A stretch of 64,000 nucleotides of DNA. Source: Bradyrhizobium sp. 186. Lineage in GTDB: Bacteria > Pseudomonadota > Alphaproteobacteria > Rhizobiales > Xanthobacteraceae. Positions 27,419 to 34,762 of the stretch are shown piece by piece. The notes below the pieces were generated by a model. The model did no database searches and was not told the origin of the DNA. It was given only the letters and a program-made list of their open reading frames with translations. Position 1 is the stretch's first letter. Each line of letters opens with the position of its first letter. The stretch covers positions 7,564,001 through 7,628,000 of the forward strand of contig NZ_CP082164.1 in NCBI RefSeq assembly GCF_023101685.1, in the 5' to 3' direction. The position numbers and the translations under genes were made by a program.

Positions 27419-27512
27419 AACGTGACTTCCGGTCTACCCCGATCGACGGACATCGTCAGACGGTCCGGTTGGTCCGGTTCGTGCCAATATCGGAAGTAAC
27501 GGACACGAAGTT
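27419..27512. repeat. Dispersed intergenic repeat, copy 2
   Basis: Shares with the 6,377 copy the left motif GACTTCCGGTCT, the central GGACATCGTCAGACGGTC, the GTGCCAAT and the right motif TCGGAAGTAACG. The ends are roughly inverted (ACTTCCG against CGGAAGT). It fills most of the gap between 27,357 and 27,682, where I see no gene. Confidence 0.6.
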
Positions 27513-27682
27513 GCGGCGTAGGCAGAGGCAGCGTTCAATCCGACAGACGAGGAATGCGACGTATGGATGCGAGCGCGATGGGATGTGAGGCAAAGGCGTT
27601 ACAGCCTTGCTTGCCGAACGGGCGCGATGCCCCATGACTTAAGGCAGCGTCGCCAATGCATTTCTGAGTTACACCGGCCGTT

Positions 27683-27856
27683 TTAGCCACCAGAGCGTAT
27701 CAAATACGGATCCACGGACCCAGCTAATCGGTCCGTCACTTGTATGGCGGCCGGCGTGGACTGCTTTTCGCGATGAAGCGAGCCGACGGAATTCACGACC
27801 AGCCCACTACAAGCAAGAACAGCTATCGCAATCGCAGCGAGATATTTGGTCCTCAT
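27683..27856 (-). CDS. Small exported protein, 57 residues
   Basis: MRTKYLAAIAIAVLACSGLV has a positively charged start, a hydrophobic core and a possible lipobox-like LACS. The mature part is about 35 residues (SLHREKQSTPAAIQVTDRLA to a C-terminal IRSGG) and has no recognisable domain. The frame is open far upstream through a 21-bp tandem repeat, where it reads RLVHGAI four times, but the signal peptide marks ATG 27856 as the natural start. The repeat therefore lies in its 5' leader. Confidence 0.5.
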   Translation of the reverse strand: MRTKYLAAIAIAVLACSGLVVNSVGSLHREKQSTPAAIQVTDRLAGSVDPYLIRSGG

Positions 27857-27873
27857 GACGATGGTCCCCTTTA

Positions 27874-27956
27874 TCGCCCCATGAACTAACCGGATGGCCC
27901 CATGAACTAACCGGATCGCCCCATGAACTAACCGGATCGCCCCATGAACTAACCGG
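27874..27956. repeat. 21-bp tandem repeat, four copies
   Basis: The unit TCGCCCCATGAACTAACCGG plus one base is repeated four times with a strict 21-base period (ATGAAC at 27,881, 27,902, 27,923 and 27,944). Only one unit has a base change (TGG for TCG). The period is about two helical turns. It lies just upstream of the start of the small exported protein on the minus strand and could act as an operator array or as a variable-number repeat. Confidence 0.85.
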
Positions 27957-28331
27957 GCACTCTCAGAAATGGTTCCCGAACGCTGCGGCCCAATGTTTTC
28001 GGCCGCAGCGGAAGTTGCTTCCATGGCGCCAGCGACTAGCCGCTGGGGCAGGTTCCTCCTTCGGAATGGAACATCGCGGTCGCGATCAGAAAATCAAGGA
28101 ACGAAAGCGTCCGCCAGGCTTTAGAAAAACTGAGGCCGTCGCTCGCCGGTAGTAACACGGCGCATGTCGCGGATAGCCAAAGGTCGTGGCGAACGACCCG
28201 CTGTTCTCAATACAAGCGCTCGCGCAGATAGCCAAAAGCGACGGTCTCCGGTTCTATTCAAAATCGCCAGCAGTGCCCCGATCGGTTGCGGGGAGAGTGC
28301 ACGGCGTGCTGGCGGAACCGAAGGCTCCGTC
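27957..28331. other. Intergenic region between divergent small genes
   Basis: No gene is supported. On the minus strand GGAAC about 17 bases before CGCT (around 28,030-28,055) loosely resembles the GGAAC-N16/17-CGTT promoter recognised by EcfG general-stress sigma factors; the match is imperfect and offered only as a note. Confidence 0.3.
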
Positions 28332-28508
28332 ATGCGCAACCGAATTGACATTGACCACATACACAGTCGGGCCATCGTTCGAGAGATCGGCGAGAGACTA
28401 CGTGCGTCGCTGAAACCAGAGCCGGAACTACCGGCGGGCCTGAGAGCGCAAATCGATCGGCTCCGCGAATTCGAAGCGGCCGAGCACTGGAACAAGTCGC
28501 GCGGTTGA
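28332..28508 (+). CDS. Small hypothetical protein, 58 residues
   Basis: MRNRIDIDHIHSRAIVREIG continues with ERLRASLKPEPELPAGLRAQ and IDRLREFEAAEHW. It is charged and predicted largely helical, without a signal peptide. I recall near-identical orphans in Bradyrhizobium, with no function assigned. ATG 28332 is preferred because the upstream sequence of the open frame is unlike protein. It begins a run of short same-strand genes (28,542; 29,236; 29,862; 30,233). Confidence 0.6.
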   Translation: MRNRIDIDHIHSRAIVREIGERLRASLKPEPELPAGLRAQIDRLREFEAAEHWNKSRG

Positions 28509-28541
28509 GCCGCAGTCGGCTCGGCGGAACATGGATGAACG

Positions 28542-28751
28542 ATGCCGCCGGTGAAGCTTCGTGCATCGACGATCTTGAATGAGTACGGTAAGGCGCAATC
28601 CGAATTGATCGGCAAAACCGTCGTCCTTACCGACGGAAAGGCAGGCACGGTCGAGAACGTTTGGCTGGATGAATTGCACGGGCTTCGGATTTCAATCAAA
28701 GGTCATGACGGAAGATGGCCGGTCTCAACCATCAAGTTCGAGGAGAACTAG
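28542..28751 (+). CDS. Small PRC-barrel-like hypothetical protein, 69 residues
   Basis: The sequence SELIGKTVVLTDGKAGTVEN, then VWLDELHGLRISIKGHDGRW and PVSTIKFEEN has the alternating strand pattern and the G-K-x-V-x-x-x-D-G-x-x-G-x-V signature of PRC-barrel proteins, which take part in RNA metabolism or membrane-associated complexes. The match is by pattern only. It lies 33 bases after the 58-residue gene on the same strand and is probably cotranscribed with it. Confidence 0.6.
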   Translation: MPPVKLRASTILNEYGKAQSELIGKTVVLTDGKAGTVENVWLDELHGLRISIKGHDGRWPVSTIKFEEN

Positions 28752-28790
28752 ACCCTCGCACCCGCTGCGCACCACCCATAGCGCGCTATT

Positions 28791-28892
28791 TCAGAACATT
28801 CCGATCAGGATGAAAAACCCGATCTCAATCAGGAACGTCGTGCTCATAACCGCGACCGTAAGGAACACGTCGCTCGCCGAAAGAGGGTTCAT
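28791..28892 (-). CDS. Candidate 33-residue membrane protein
   Basis: On the minus strand ATG 28892, preceded by GCGAGG about 5 bases upstream, opens MNPLSASDVFLTVAVMSTTF, then LIEIGFFILIGMF and a stop. About 22 residues form one hydrophobic helix with an internal Glu. The composition, ribosome binding site and position in an otherwise empty 480-base gap support a real small protein, but no homologue can be checked here. Confidence 0.42.
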   Translation of the reverse strand: MNPLSASDVFLTVAVMSTTFLIEIGFFILIGMF

Positions 28893-29235
28893 GAATGCCT
28901 CGCATCTTGCGAAGCCCCGGGAGCAAATCATTCAGGCTAGAAAATGTTTCAGTTCCAAACGCAGACGGCGCGAGATGCGAGCGGGGCGGACATCCGAGGC
29001 GGCCTAAGGCAAGGCCCGCTAATGGGTCACAAGCGGCGGTCGGGGACAGCGCCAGCCGTGTCCGGTCCACCTCAAACGGCCGACCTTGCAGCCTCAGGTG
29101 TAGTCTTCAGCTCCGGGCCGACGTTGTAGGCAATCAGGTTGAGGAGGAAGTCGGCGGCGACGCGAGTTGGGCCTCGATGTTTGGTCTTTGCTCGCCTCGT
29201 GTTAGACTTCGCCTGCCCGACCAGGGAGAACAGCC
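28893..29235. other. Intergenic region upstream of the DUF6494 gene
   Basis: No coding frame with family resemblance. The final bases carry GGGAGA, the ribosome binding site of the gene at 29,236. Confidence 0.4.
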
Positions 29236-29436
29236 ATGACCGCCGAGTTCGATGAAGACCGCTTCAATATGGCTATCCGTAAATTTCTGAAGCATGTCGG
29301 AGTTACATCGCAGCGTGAAATTGAGAACCTGGTGCGTAGCGGGGCGGTGAAAGGTGGCAAGCTCAAACTGCGAATGACACTGTCCGCTGAGGGGACGCCG
29401 CTGAAACATGTAGTCGAGGAAACAATCGCACTCTGA
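29236..29436 (+). CDS. DUF6494 family protein
   Basis: A 66-residue protein: FNMAIRKFLKHVGVTSQREI followed by ENLVRSGAVKGGKLKLRMTL and HVVEETIAL. The F-N-M-x-x-R-K-F-L-K-x-V-G-V-T-S-Q-R-E-I-E pattern fits DUF6494, a short alphaproteobacterial family of unknown function. GGGAGA lies about 6 bases before ATG 29236. No membrane segment. Confidence 0.75.
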   Translation: MTAEFDEDRFNMAIRKFLKHVGVTSQREIENLVRSGAVKGGKLKLRMTLSAEGTPLKHVVEETIAL

Positions 29437-29861
29437 CGATGTCCCGGCTGCCCCGGCATTGCCGCCCTCTTGGTGGAGCATTCAATCCTGTTGATTTCCA
29501 GCCTTTGGGTCAAATGCGGGCGGTCGAGGCAAGTGCAGCTCGGCGTCCGATTTACCAGCGACAGCGGACATCACGGCGGCTCAAGCGCTCTTTGGCTTAG
29601 GGCCAGAAGCGGTCGACGCAGCCTGGCGCGATGTTCGCCAGCTTCCGCCCTCAATAGCCGACATGAGTGGTTGTTACGTTCTTCTACTTAGGCCGCAGCG
29701 GAAGTCGCTCGCCCCAAACTTTTCCGCCCGCACGCACATCATTGTGGGCCGGGGAACTGTTACTGCCGCATTGGTTTCACCGAATGGCCACGAGAGAATC
29801 CAACGCTAACCAAAGTTCGTGGATAGTGCGTTTGGTTCCCAAACTGAGGAAAGGAATGACC
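29437..29861. other. Intergenic region with repeat-like pieces
   Basis: GACAGCGGACATCACGG at 29,560-29,576 and GCAGCGGAAGTCGCTCGCCC at 29,696-29,715 resemble the GCGGACAT/GGAAGT elements of the dispersed repeats. GGAAC at 29,753-29,757 followed 16 bases later by GTT is a weak general-stress type promoter candidate for the gene at 29,862. Confidence 0.3.
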
Positions 29862-30218
29862 ATGCGCATCGTTACTGCATCCGTCATTATTGCAGCACTC
29901 TCGCTTGGGATGACCGCTTTCGTGCAGGCTCAAGGAGCGTCCCCGCAACCCAGAGCGCAGGAACCGCCTGCTCAGTCCGACACGGTCATTCGAAGCATAC
30001 AGGTAGTCGACATCAAGCAATTGCAACCTGCGGTCCGCTCAAAGGTCGATGAAATCGTCGCGCAGACAAGCGAAGAAGATTTGCAATCACTTCGGAAGTC
30101 CATTGACGCGGCACCGGCGGCAGTATCTGCGCTTAAAGCGAAGGGCTTGAGCTCGTCGCACGTTGTTGCCATCAACATCGCCGACGGTGTGCTCACGATG
30201 TTCGCCAAGACGGCCTAA
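29862..30218 (+). CDS. Small exported protein, 118 residues
   Basis: MRIVTASVIIAALSLGMTAF ending in VQAQ is a clear Sec signal peptide with an AxA-like cleavage site. The mature part has a Pro/Gln-rich linker and then DIKQLQPAVRSKVDEIVAQT, SEEDLQSLRKSIDAAPAAVS and VVAINIADGVLTMFAKTA, mostly helical. The GGAAAGGA run ends 6 bases before ATG 29862; an ATG at 29,856 is also possible. No known domain. Confidence 0.65.
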   Translation: MRIVTASVIIAALSLGMTAFVQAQGASPQPRAQEPPAQSDTVIRSIQVVDIKQLQPAVRSKVDEIVAQTSEEDLQSLRKSIDAAPAAVSALKAKGLSSSHVVAINIADGVLTMFAKTA

Positions 30219-30232
30219 AGCGGGAAGTTCTA

Positions 30233-30475
30233 GTGAAAGCTCCACCTTGTCACCACTCCAAGCTTAACGGTACCGTGTTCGGCATACATGATTGGCTTAT
30301 CTATCTATGGGATCAAGCGGCCACGTGTCGGAAACTTGTCGAGCGGGCCGACGATCCTCTCGTTAAAGCCGAACTGCTTGCGTTGGCGTCGGTCTGCGAG
30401 GAGATCGCCGATAACATCGAAGATCATTTGGCAGGCGAGGAAGGCGGCGCGCCGCGTGGGGCAAGGCTGTCATGA
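30233..30475 (+). CDS. Small hypothetical protein, 80 residues
   Basis: Starts with GTG 30233. The central sequence IHDWLIYLWDQAATCRKLVE, RADDPLVKAELLALASVCEE and IADNIEDHLAGEEGG matches a small helical protein type that I recall as common in Bradyrhizobium, without an assigned role. It begins 14 bases after the exported protein gene and is probably in the same operon. Confidence 0.5.
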   Translation: MKAPPCHHSKLNGTVFGIHDWLIYLWDQAATCRKLVERADDPLVKAELLALASVCEEIADNIEDHLAGEEGGAPRGARLS

Positions 30476-30785
30476 AAGAGGCCGCCAACTGCGGCGGCCT
30501 CAAATGTCCGCAAGGGGTCGGGTCAAAAGCGGACATGTCGGATCTCCCGGGCCGAGTCCGCTGTACCCCCAACAGCGGGCATTCCATATCGATCATTACG
30601 CGCGCGGTGCCCTCAACCAAATTGACTTGAATCGATGGTTAAAATCGTCGACCCGATAGGAAGGCTCTACATTCGTTTTTGCGAGGTCGCCGCTAGGGGG
30701 ATGGCGGGCGGAATCCCATATCTCGCACCATGAGCGTTTACCGCAATTTGCGCGCTCGTTGACCCAAATGGCCCGTAAGATATTG
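30476..30785. other. Intergenic region with a repeat fragment
   Basis: GGGTCAAAAGCGGACATGTC (30,518-30,537) is a typical piece of the GCGGACAT repeat family. No gene is seen. Confidence 0.4.
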
Positions 30786-30812
30786 TTTCCCTGTGAATTT
30801 TTCACAGGGAAA
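30786..30812. repeat. Perfect 12-bp inverted repeat in the leader of the next gene
   Basis: TTTCCCTGTGAA (30,786-30,797), a TTT loop and TTCACAGGGAAA (30,801-30,812). The right arm contains the AGGGA ribosome binding site of the gene at 30,819, so folding in RNA would hide it. As DNA it is a near-ideal dimer operator. Similar ACAGGGAA elements occur at 417-440. Confidence 0.75.
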
Positions 30813-30818
30813 CAGCCC

Positions 30819-31334
30819 ATGAAAATCCCCATTGAACAGCAGCAGCTACAGCGAGAGCCGCTCGAAATTCTGAACACCGCGCTGCGTGTCCAAGGGCACC
30901 TGAGCGGTTACGACGTCCGTGCCGCACTTGAGCGGGCGCTGGGCGTTCCCCTGCCTTCAATCCTGCAGCAGCAAATCGAGCGTCTCATCGACCCATTCAA
31001 AAGTCTCGGGCGACCGGCGCGCGAGCCTTCGGTCCGTGCGCGGGAGGAGTTTGCGATGAAGAAGCTCGAGCCCCGGTATCAACTTCTCCGTTTGGAATTC
31101 GAGGCTGGTGGGCCTTCTCCAGATGGACGACCTCCGAGCGAGCGCGCATACGAGCAGCTGGTGCGCGAAATGAAAAAGGACTTCGGCAATATCGACTGGC
31201 GGGCTCTGCAGAACAAGCGTTCCGCCTGGCGCACAGGAGGATTGCACGCTTCTGCGGAGACGGTCGATTCGGAGGACTTCGACGCAGAGATCGATCAGCA
31301 GTTTCCTGCACATAATAAGAAGGGAGAGTTCTAA
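30819..31334 (+). CDS. Hypothetical protein of the island module
   Basis: 171 residues from ATG 30819. Residues 1-60 include KIPIEQQQLQREPLEILNTA and the hydrophobic-polar pattern of a small helical domain; the middle is highly charged (REEFAMKKLEPRYQLLRLEF) and the end acidic (SEDFDAEIDQQFP). No signal peptide or domain is recognised. It lies 69 bases before the methyltransferase gene on the same strand. A perfect inverted repeat overlaps its ribosome binding site, so this and the methyltransferase may be controlled together. Confidence 0.55.
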   Translation: MKIPIEQQQLQREPLEILNTALRVQGHLSGYDVRAALERALGVPLPSILQQQIERLIDPFKSLGRPAREPSVRAREEFAMKKLEPRYQLLRLEFEAGGPSPDGRPPSERAYEQLVREMKKDFGNIDWRALQNKRSAWRTGGLHASAETVDSEDFDAEIDQQFPAHNKKGEF

Positions 31335-31403
31335 TGAGTTATTTCCGCAGCTCGATGTGGCTCCCTGAAACGCGGCAAAGCCGCGCTTTCAAGGAGACTC
31401 TTT

Positions 31404-32690
31404 ATGAACTTCGAACATCGCCCCACACTCGCTCTTAGGCCGTACTCGAACAACGCCCGAACGCATTCGCCCAAGCAGATCAAGGAGATCGCGCGGAGTA
31501 TCGAGCGCTTTGGCTTCAACAACCCGATCCTGATCGACGACGACAATCAGATCATCGCGGGTCATGGACGGGTCGAGGCTGCCAAGCTGCTCAAGCTGAA
31601 GACTGTACCCTGCGTGCGGTTGTCGCATCTCAGCGATTCCGACAAGCGGGCCTATGTGCTTGCTGACAATCGCCTGGCGGAAAAGTCCGGATGGGACAAT
31701 GAGGTCCTCGCCATTGAGCTGCAGCATCTCGTTGACGTCGGCTTTGACGTCGCTCTGACCGGATTTGAAGCGGCAGAGACCGATTTGATCATTGAAGGGT
31801 TTGGCGAGGAAAGCGATCAGCCCGAAAACCATATCCCCGAAGTCTCAGAGAGGCCTCCAGTTAGTCGGCCGGGTGATCTCTGGCAGCTGGGTAAGCACTA
31901 TCTAGTTTGCGGAGATTCAACGAGTCCGGAAGCGTATGAACTCCTTATGGGAGACGAACAGGCCGAGTTCGTGTTCACCGATCCTCCCTACAATGTCCGG
32001 ATCGATGGTCATGTCTCGGGCCTAGGCAGTGTTCGGCATCGCGAGTTCGCGATGGCCTCGGGCGAAATGACAGAGGATCAGTTCGTCAGGTTCCTCGCAA
32101 GCGTCTATGAATTGCTCTGCCGCTACTCTGTGGATGGATCGATTCACCAGATTTGCATGGACTGGCGGCACATGCGCGAGATGCTCACGGCTGGCGACGT
32201 CCATTATTCAGAACTCAAGAACCTCTGTGTTTGGAACAAGACTAACGCAGGCATGGGTACGTTCTATCGATCAAAGCACGAACTGGTGTTCATCTGGAAG
32301 AATGGCAGCGAACCTCACACCAATACTTTTGAACTCGGTCAGCATGGGAGGCATCGCACCAATGTCTGGGATTATGACGGCGTCAATTCTATGAGGCCCG
32401 GTCGGCTTGATGAGCTCGCTATGTATCCGACGGTCAAGCCTGTCGCCCTTGTCGCTGACGCCATCCGAGACTGTTCAAAGCGCGGCAATCTCGTTCTGGA
32501 CCCCTTTTGCGGTAGCGGGACGATTCTGATCGCCGCGGAGAAGACGGGTCGTCGCGCACGCGCCATCGAAATCGATCCGGGATATGTCGATGTCGCAATC
32601 CGCCGCTGGCAGACTTACACCGGAAAGGTCGCGCGCCTCGCTCCTCTTGGCGAGACCTTCGAGGCTGTGATTGAGGCCAGGATGGCCTAA
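31404..32690 (+). CDS. ParB-domain DNA methyltransferase (beta-class N6-adenine/N4-cytosine type)
   Basis: 428 residues. The first 100 form a ParB/Srx-like nuclease domain (RPYSNNARTHSPKQIKEIAR; INPI-like NNPILIDDDNQIIAGHGRVE). The methyltransferase follows, with motif IV DPPY at 193-196 and, later, the AdoMet motif DPFCGSG at 366-372. Motif IV before motif I is the beta-class order. Such proteins occur on phages and islands and methylate host or phage DNA; the target is unknown. AAGGAG is about 8 bases upstream of ATG 31404. A nuclease-like gene and an XRE gene lie 1 kb downstream. Confidence 0.88.
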   Translation: MNFEHRPTLALRPYSNNARTHSPKQIKEIARSIERFGFNNPILIDDDNQIIAGHGRVEAAKLLKLKTVPCVRLSHLSDSDKRAYVLADNRLAEKSGWDNEVLAIELQHLVDVGFDVALTGFEAAETDLIIEGFGEESDQPENHIPEVSERPPVSRPGDLWQLGKHYLVCGDSTSPEAYELLMGDEQAEFVFTDPPYNVRIDGHVSGLGSVRHREFAMASGEMTEDQFVRFLASVYELLCRYSVDGSIHQICMDWRHMREMLTAGDVHYSELKNLCVWNKTNAGMGTFYRSKHELVFIWKNGSEPHTNTFELGQHGRHRTNVWDYDGVNSMRPGRLDELAMYPTVKPVALVADAIRDCSKRGNLVLDPFCGSGTILIAAEKTGRRARAIEIDPGYVDVAIRRWQTYTGKVARLAPLGETFEAVIEARMA

Positions 32691-32832
32691 CCATCGGTAG
32701 CTACCCGCATCGGAGTCCTCATCGCGGCACTCTAAAAATCGAGCCCGACTTTAAATGGGTGAAGTTGGCACTCTGGGACATTAGTCAAGGTCCGTCGTCC
32801 CAAACTTCTCCCCCCATTTTAGGCGCTGTCAA

Positions 32833-33264
32833 ATGAGCATACCGGACCCGGAAGATTATGACGTTGGTTACAAGAAGCCGCCCAAGGTGCATCAGTTCCC
32901 CAAAGGGCGATCAGGTAACCCCAAGGGACGTCCCAAGCGGCCTGAAGGCGTGAGCATACAGGAACTACTCGACACAACCCAGCGCGGGAAGAATGGCAGC
33001 ACGATTCAGACTCGCGAGGCGCTCGTTATTCGGATTCTGAACGACGCGATGAGTGGCAAGCAAAAGGCATTCAGCCGGTTTATCGATCTGATGCAGCGCT
33101 CTGCGTTGCTTCTAAAGGAAGCACCCCCGCAGACGGGGGGTGGGGTTATCCGCTTGCCAACTGATCCAAAGAGTTCGCCTTCGCCCAGGACGTACGCAGT
33201 ATGGCTAAGAAAGCAGGGAAGACATGAGGAAGCAAATGCGATCGACCCAAAGCCCGACTTATAA
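32833..33264 (+). CDS. DUF5681 domain protein (first copy)
   Basis: 143 residues. The N terminus has the DUF5681 hallmark VGYKKPPKVHQFPKGRSGNP, KGRPK: a short basic, Gly-rich element ending in SGNPxGR. A helical part follows (REALVIRILNDAMSGKQKAF). DUF5681 proteins are typical of phage-like and island regions, often near ParB-methyltransferases or terminase genes; their role is unknown. It overlaps the next DUF5681 gene by 41 bases. Confidence 0.82.
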   Translation: MSIPDPEDYDVGYKKPPKVHQFPKGRSGNPKGRPKRPEGVSIQELLDTTQRGKNGSTIQTREALVIRILNDAMSGKQKAFSRFIDLMQRSALLLKEAPPQTGGGVIRLPTDPKSSPSPRTYAVWLRKQGRHEEANAIDPKPDL

Positions 33265-33664
33265 CGTCGGTTACGGAAAGCCCCCCAAGACAACACAGTT
33301 TAGGAAGGGACAGTCAGGCAATCCGCGGGGGCGCAAAAGATCCGAAGAGAATCTGGTCATGGTCTTCAAGCGTCTTGCGAGCCGGCTGGTCAAAGTCAGC
33401 ATCAACGGCGTGACAAAGACGATGCCGATGGCGCAAGCTGTTATCCTCCAGAATATGAAGGCCGCGCTCAACCAAGATCAGATAGCTATGGGCAACATCT
33501 TCAGGCTTATGGAAGCCACTGGAGAGTTTTTGGACTGGACCAACCCGGAACTGGTTGGGAAGCCGATATTCATGCCCGAGAAGATGTCCATGGAAGAGAT
33601 GATCGCCTTCGAGGGCATCGAAGTCGTCCATCGCCCGTCTAGCCACCGAACAAGCGATCCTTGA
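33224..33664 (+). CDS. DUF5681 domain protein (second copy)
   Basis: 146 residues with VGYGKPPKTTQFRKGQSGNP and RGRKR near the N terminus, the same signature as its neighbour. It continues with VSINGVTKTMPMAQAVILQN and an acidic, helical C terminus. It starts inside the first copy's 3' end (AGGGA before ATG 33224; ATG 33236 is an alternative), so translation is coupled. The two proteins differ strongly after the signature, so this is an old tandem duplication or two recruited paralogues. Its 3' end overlaps the convergent gene by 26 bases. Confidence 0.82.
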   Translation: MRKQMRSTQSPTYNVGYGKPPKTTQFRKGQSGNPRGRKRSEENLVMVFKRLASRLVKVSINGVTKTMPMAQAVILQNMKAALNQDQIAMGNIFRLMEATGEFLDWTNPELVGKPIFMPEKMSMEEMIAFEGIEVVHRPSSHRTSDP

Positions 33665-34169
33665 GTTGATTGATACTCGCAACCGCTTGAAACTTCGACT
33701 TCGCGACCTGGCGGTGCATCGGACGTTCGGTCTTTTGTCCCGCACTGTTCGACTTAGAATGCCGAGCGACCCGGGATCCAATATCAGGCAGCGCCTGCCC
33801 CGGGTCGCCGCCGAGCCAAAGGTACCGCTCGAGTTTCAAGCTGTCGGCGTCGAACTCGAGCCAGATCACACAGCCGCCCGGCTTCGCCATCAATTTGGTG
33901 CCCACGCTAACATGCCGCACCTTGGAGCCGATGAAGCTGGATTTCAACTGCACGTGGCGAACTAGCCCGTTGGATTCCAGAACGAGATCGTAGCCACCTC
34001 GATCGACCTCCCCTTTCAAGACCTCTATGTCGCGCCGGTCACTGCGCCACATTGCGGCGAGCAGCTCTCCGAGGAAAAGGTGGCCGAGTGCCTGCTCCCG
34101 CAGGCTTGAGTCCTGCGAGTGCCAGGCCGTCTTTGCTTCGTCGAGACTCTCGGTCAGATGCATGGTCAT
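33639..34169 (-). CDS. PD-(D/E)XK nuclease-like protein
   Basis: 176 residues. The core ALGHLFLGELLAAMWRSDRR, then GEVDRGGYDLVLESNGLVRH and VQLKSSF shows a helix with E35, a strand with D61 (GYDLV) and a strand with Q74-L-K76. That is the E...D...(E/Q)xK layout of the restriction-endonuclease fold. The next strand is GGCVIWLEFDADSLKLERYL. I recall similar orphans in Hyphomicrobiales with no tested activity. It is convergent with the DUF5681 genes and divergent from the XRE gene at 34,334. Nuclease activity is an inference. Confidence 0.6.
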   Translation of the reverse strand: MTMHLTESLDEAKTAWHSQDSSLREQALGHLFLGELLAAMWRSDRRDIEVLKGEVDRGGYDLVLESNGLVRHVQLKSSFIGSKVRHVSVGTKLMAKPGGCVIWLEFDADSLKLERYLWLGGDPGQALPDIGSRVARHSKSNSAGQKTERPMHRQVAKSKFQAVASINQLKDRLFGG

Positions 34170-34263
34170 CAGCGATACCTCCGCCCGGTGAGTTCGCTTC
34201 CTTTGCGCGGGAAGTCCACGGAATGGCTGCGCCGGGAGATGATTGTCGCAAGTCAGAGTTAAT

Positions 34264-34287
34264 ATAATCCGATTTTGGGATAATCCG
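34264..34287. promoter_or_regulatory. Direct repeat ATAATCCG in the divergent promoter
   Basis: ATAATCCG occurs at 34,264-34,271 and again at 34,280-34,287, 16 bases apart, between the nuclease-like gene and the XRE gene. It is a plausible binding site for the XRE protein, which would then control both divergent genes. Confidence 0.4.
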
Positions 34288-34333
34288 TTTCCGGGATCAG
34301 ATTGCTTGCCGCCGATTCCTCCATCCGGCGGCC

Positions 34334-34606
34334 ATGGAAAAATCCCTCAAATCCGCGGAATATACCCGCCTGATTGCCCTTCTTGTCGCGGTGCGACAAA
34401 AAGCTGGCATTCGCCAGCACGGATTGGCGAAGAAACTCGGCAAGCCGCAGTCGTTTGTCGCCAAATACGAGGGCGGCGAGCGCCGCATCGATCTCGTGGA
34501 ATTCGTTGCTATCGTCCGAGCGATGGATGCTGATCCGGTCAGGCTGTTTAGGGAGTTCTTGGCCGAGGAGCCGACCAAGCCGCCGAGGCGCCGGGCACGC
34601 GCCTAA
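34334..34606 (+). CDS. XRE-family transcriptional regulator
   Basis: 90 residues forming one helix-turn-helix domain: LIALLVAVRQKAGIRQHGLA, KKLGKPQSFVAKYEGGERRI and DLVEFVAIVRAMDADPVRLF, with a basic tail. The size and arrangement resemble the control (C) proteins of restriction-modification systems and phage-type repressors. It is divergent from the nuclease-like gene, with a direct repeat between them. Confidence 0.8.
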   Translation: MEKSLKSAEYTRLIALLVAVRQKAGIRQHGLAKKLGKPQSFVAKYEGGERRIDLVEFVAIVRAMDADPVRLFREFLAEEPTKPPRRRARA

Positions 34607-34762
34607 TCTTGTGTAAGGCTGCGCACTTTCGACCCGATCGTTGCGATGCCTTGGCCGAGCATCTTGTGCCGGACTGGGCCGCAAATGAGCCACATGATTG
34701 CTCGCAATCTGGTCGACTTCCTTGTCGTCTGGAGCGGTACTGTCGCCCACAAGGAGGGGCCC

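Noticed and set aside
27874..27956. Possible CRISPR array
   Set aside because: The repeats are directly tandem without spacers and no cas genes are near.
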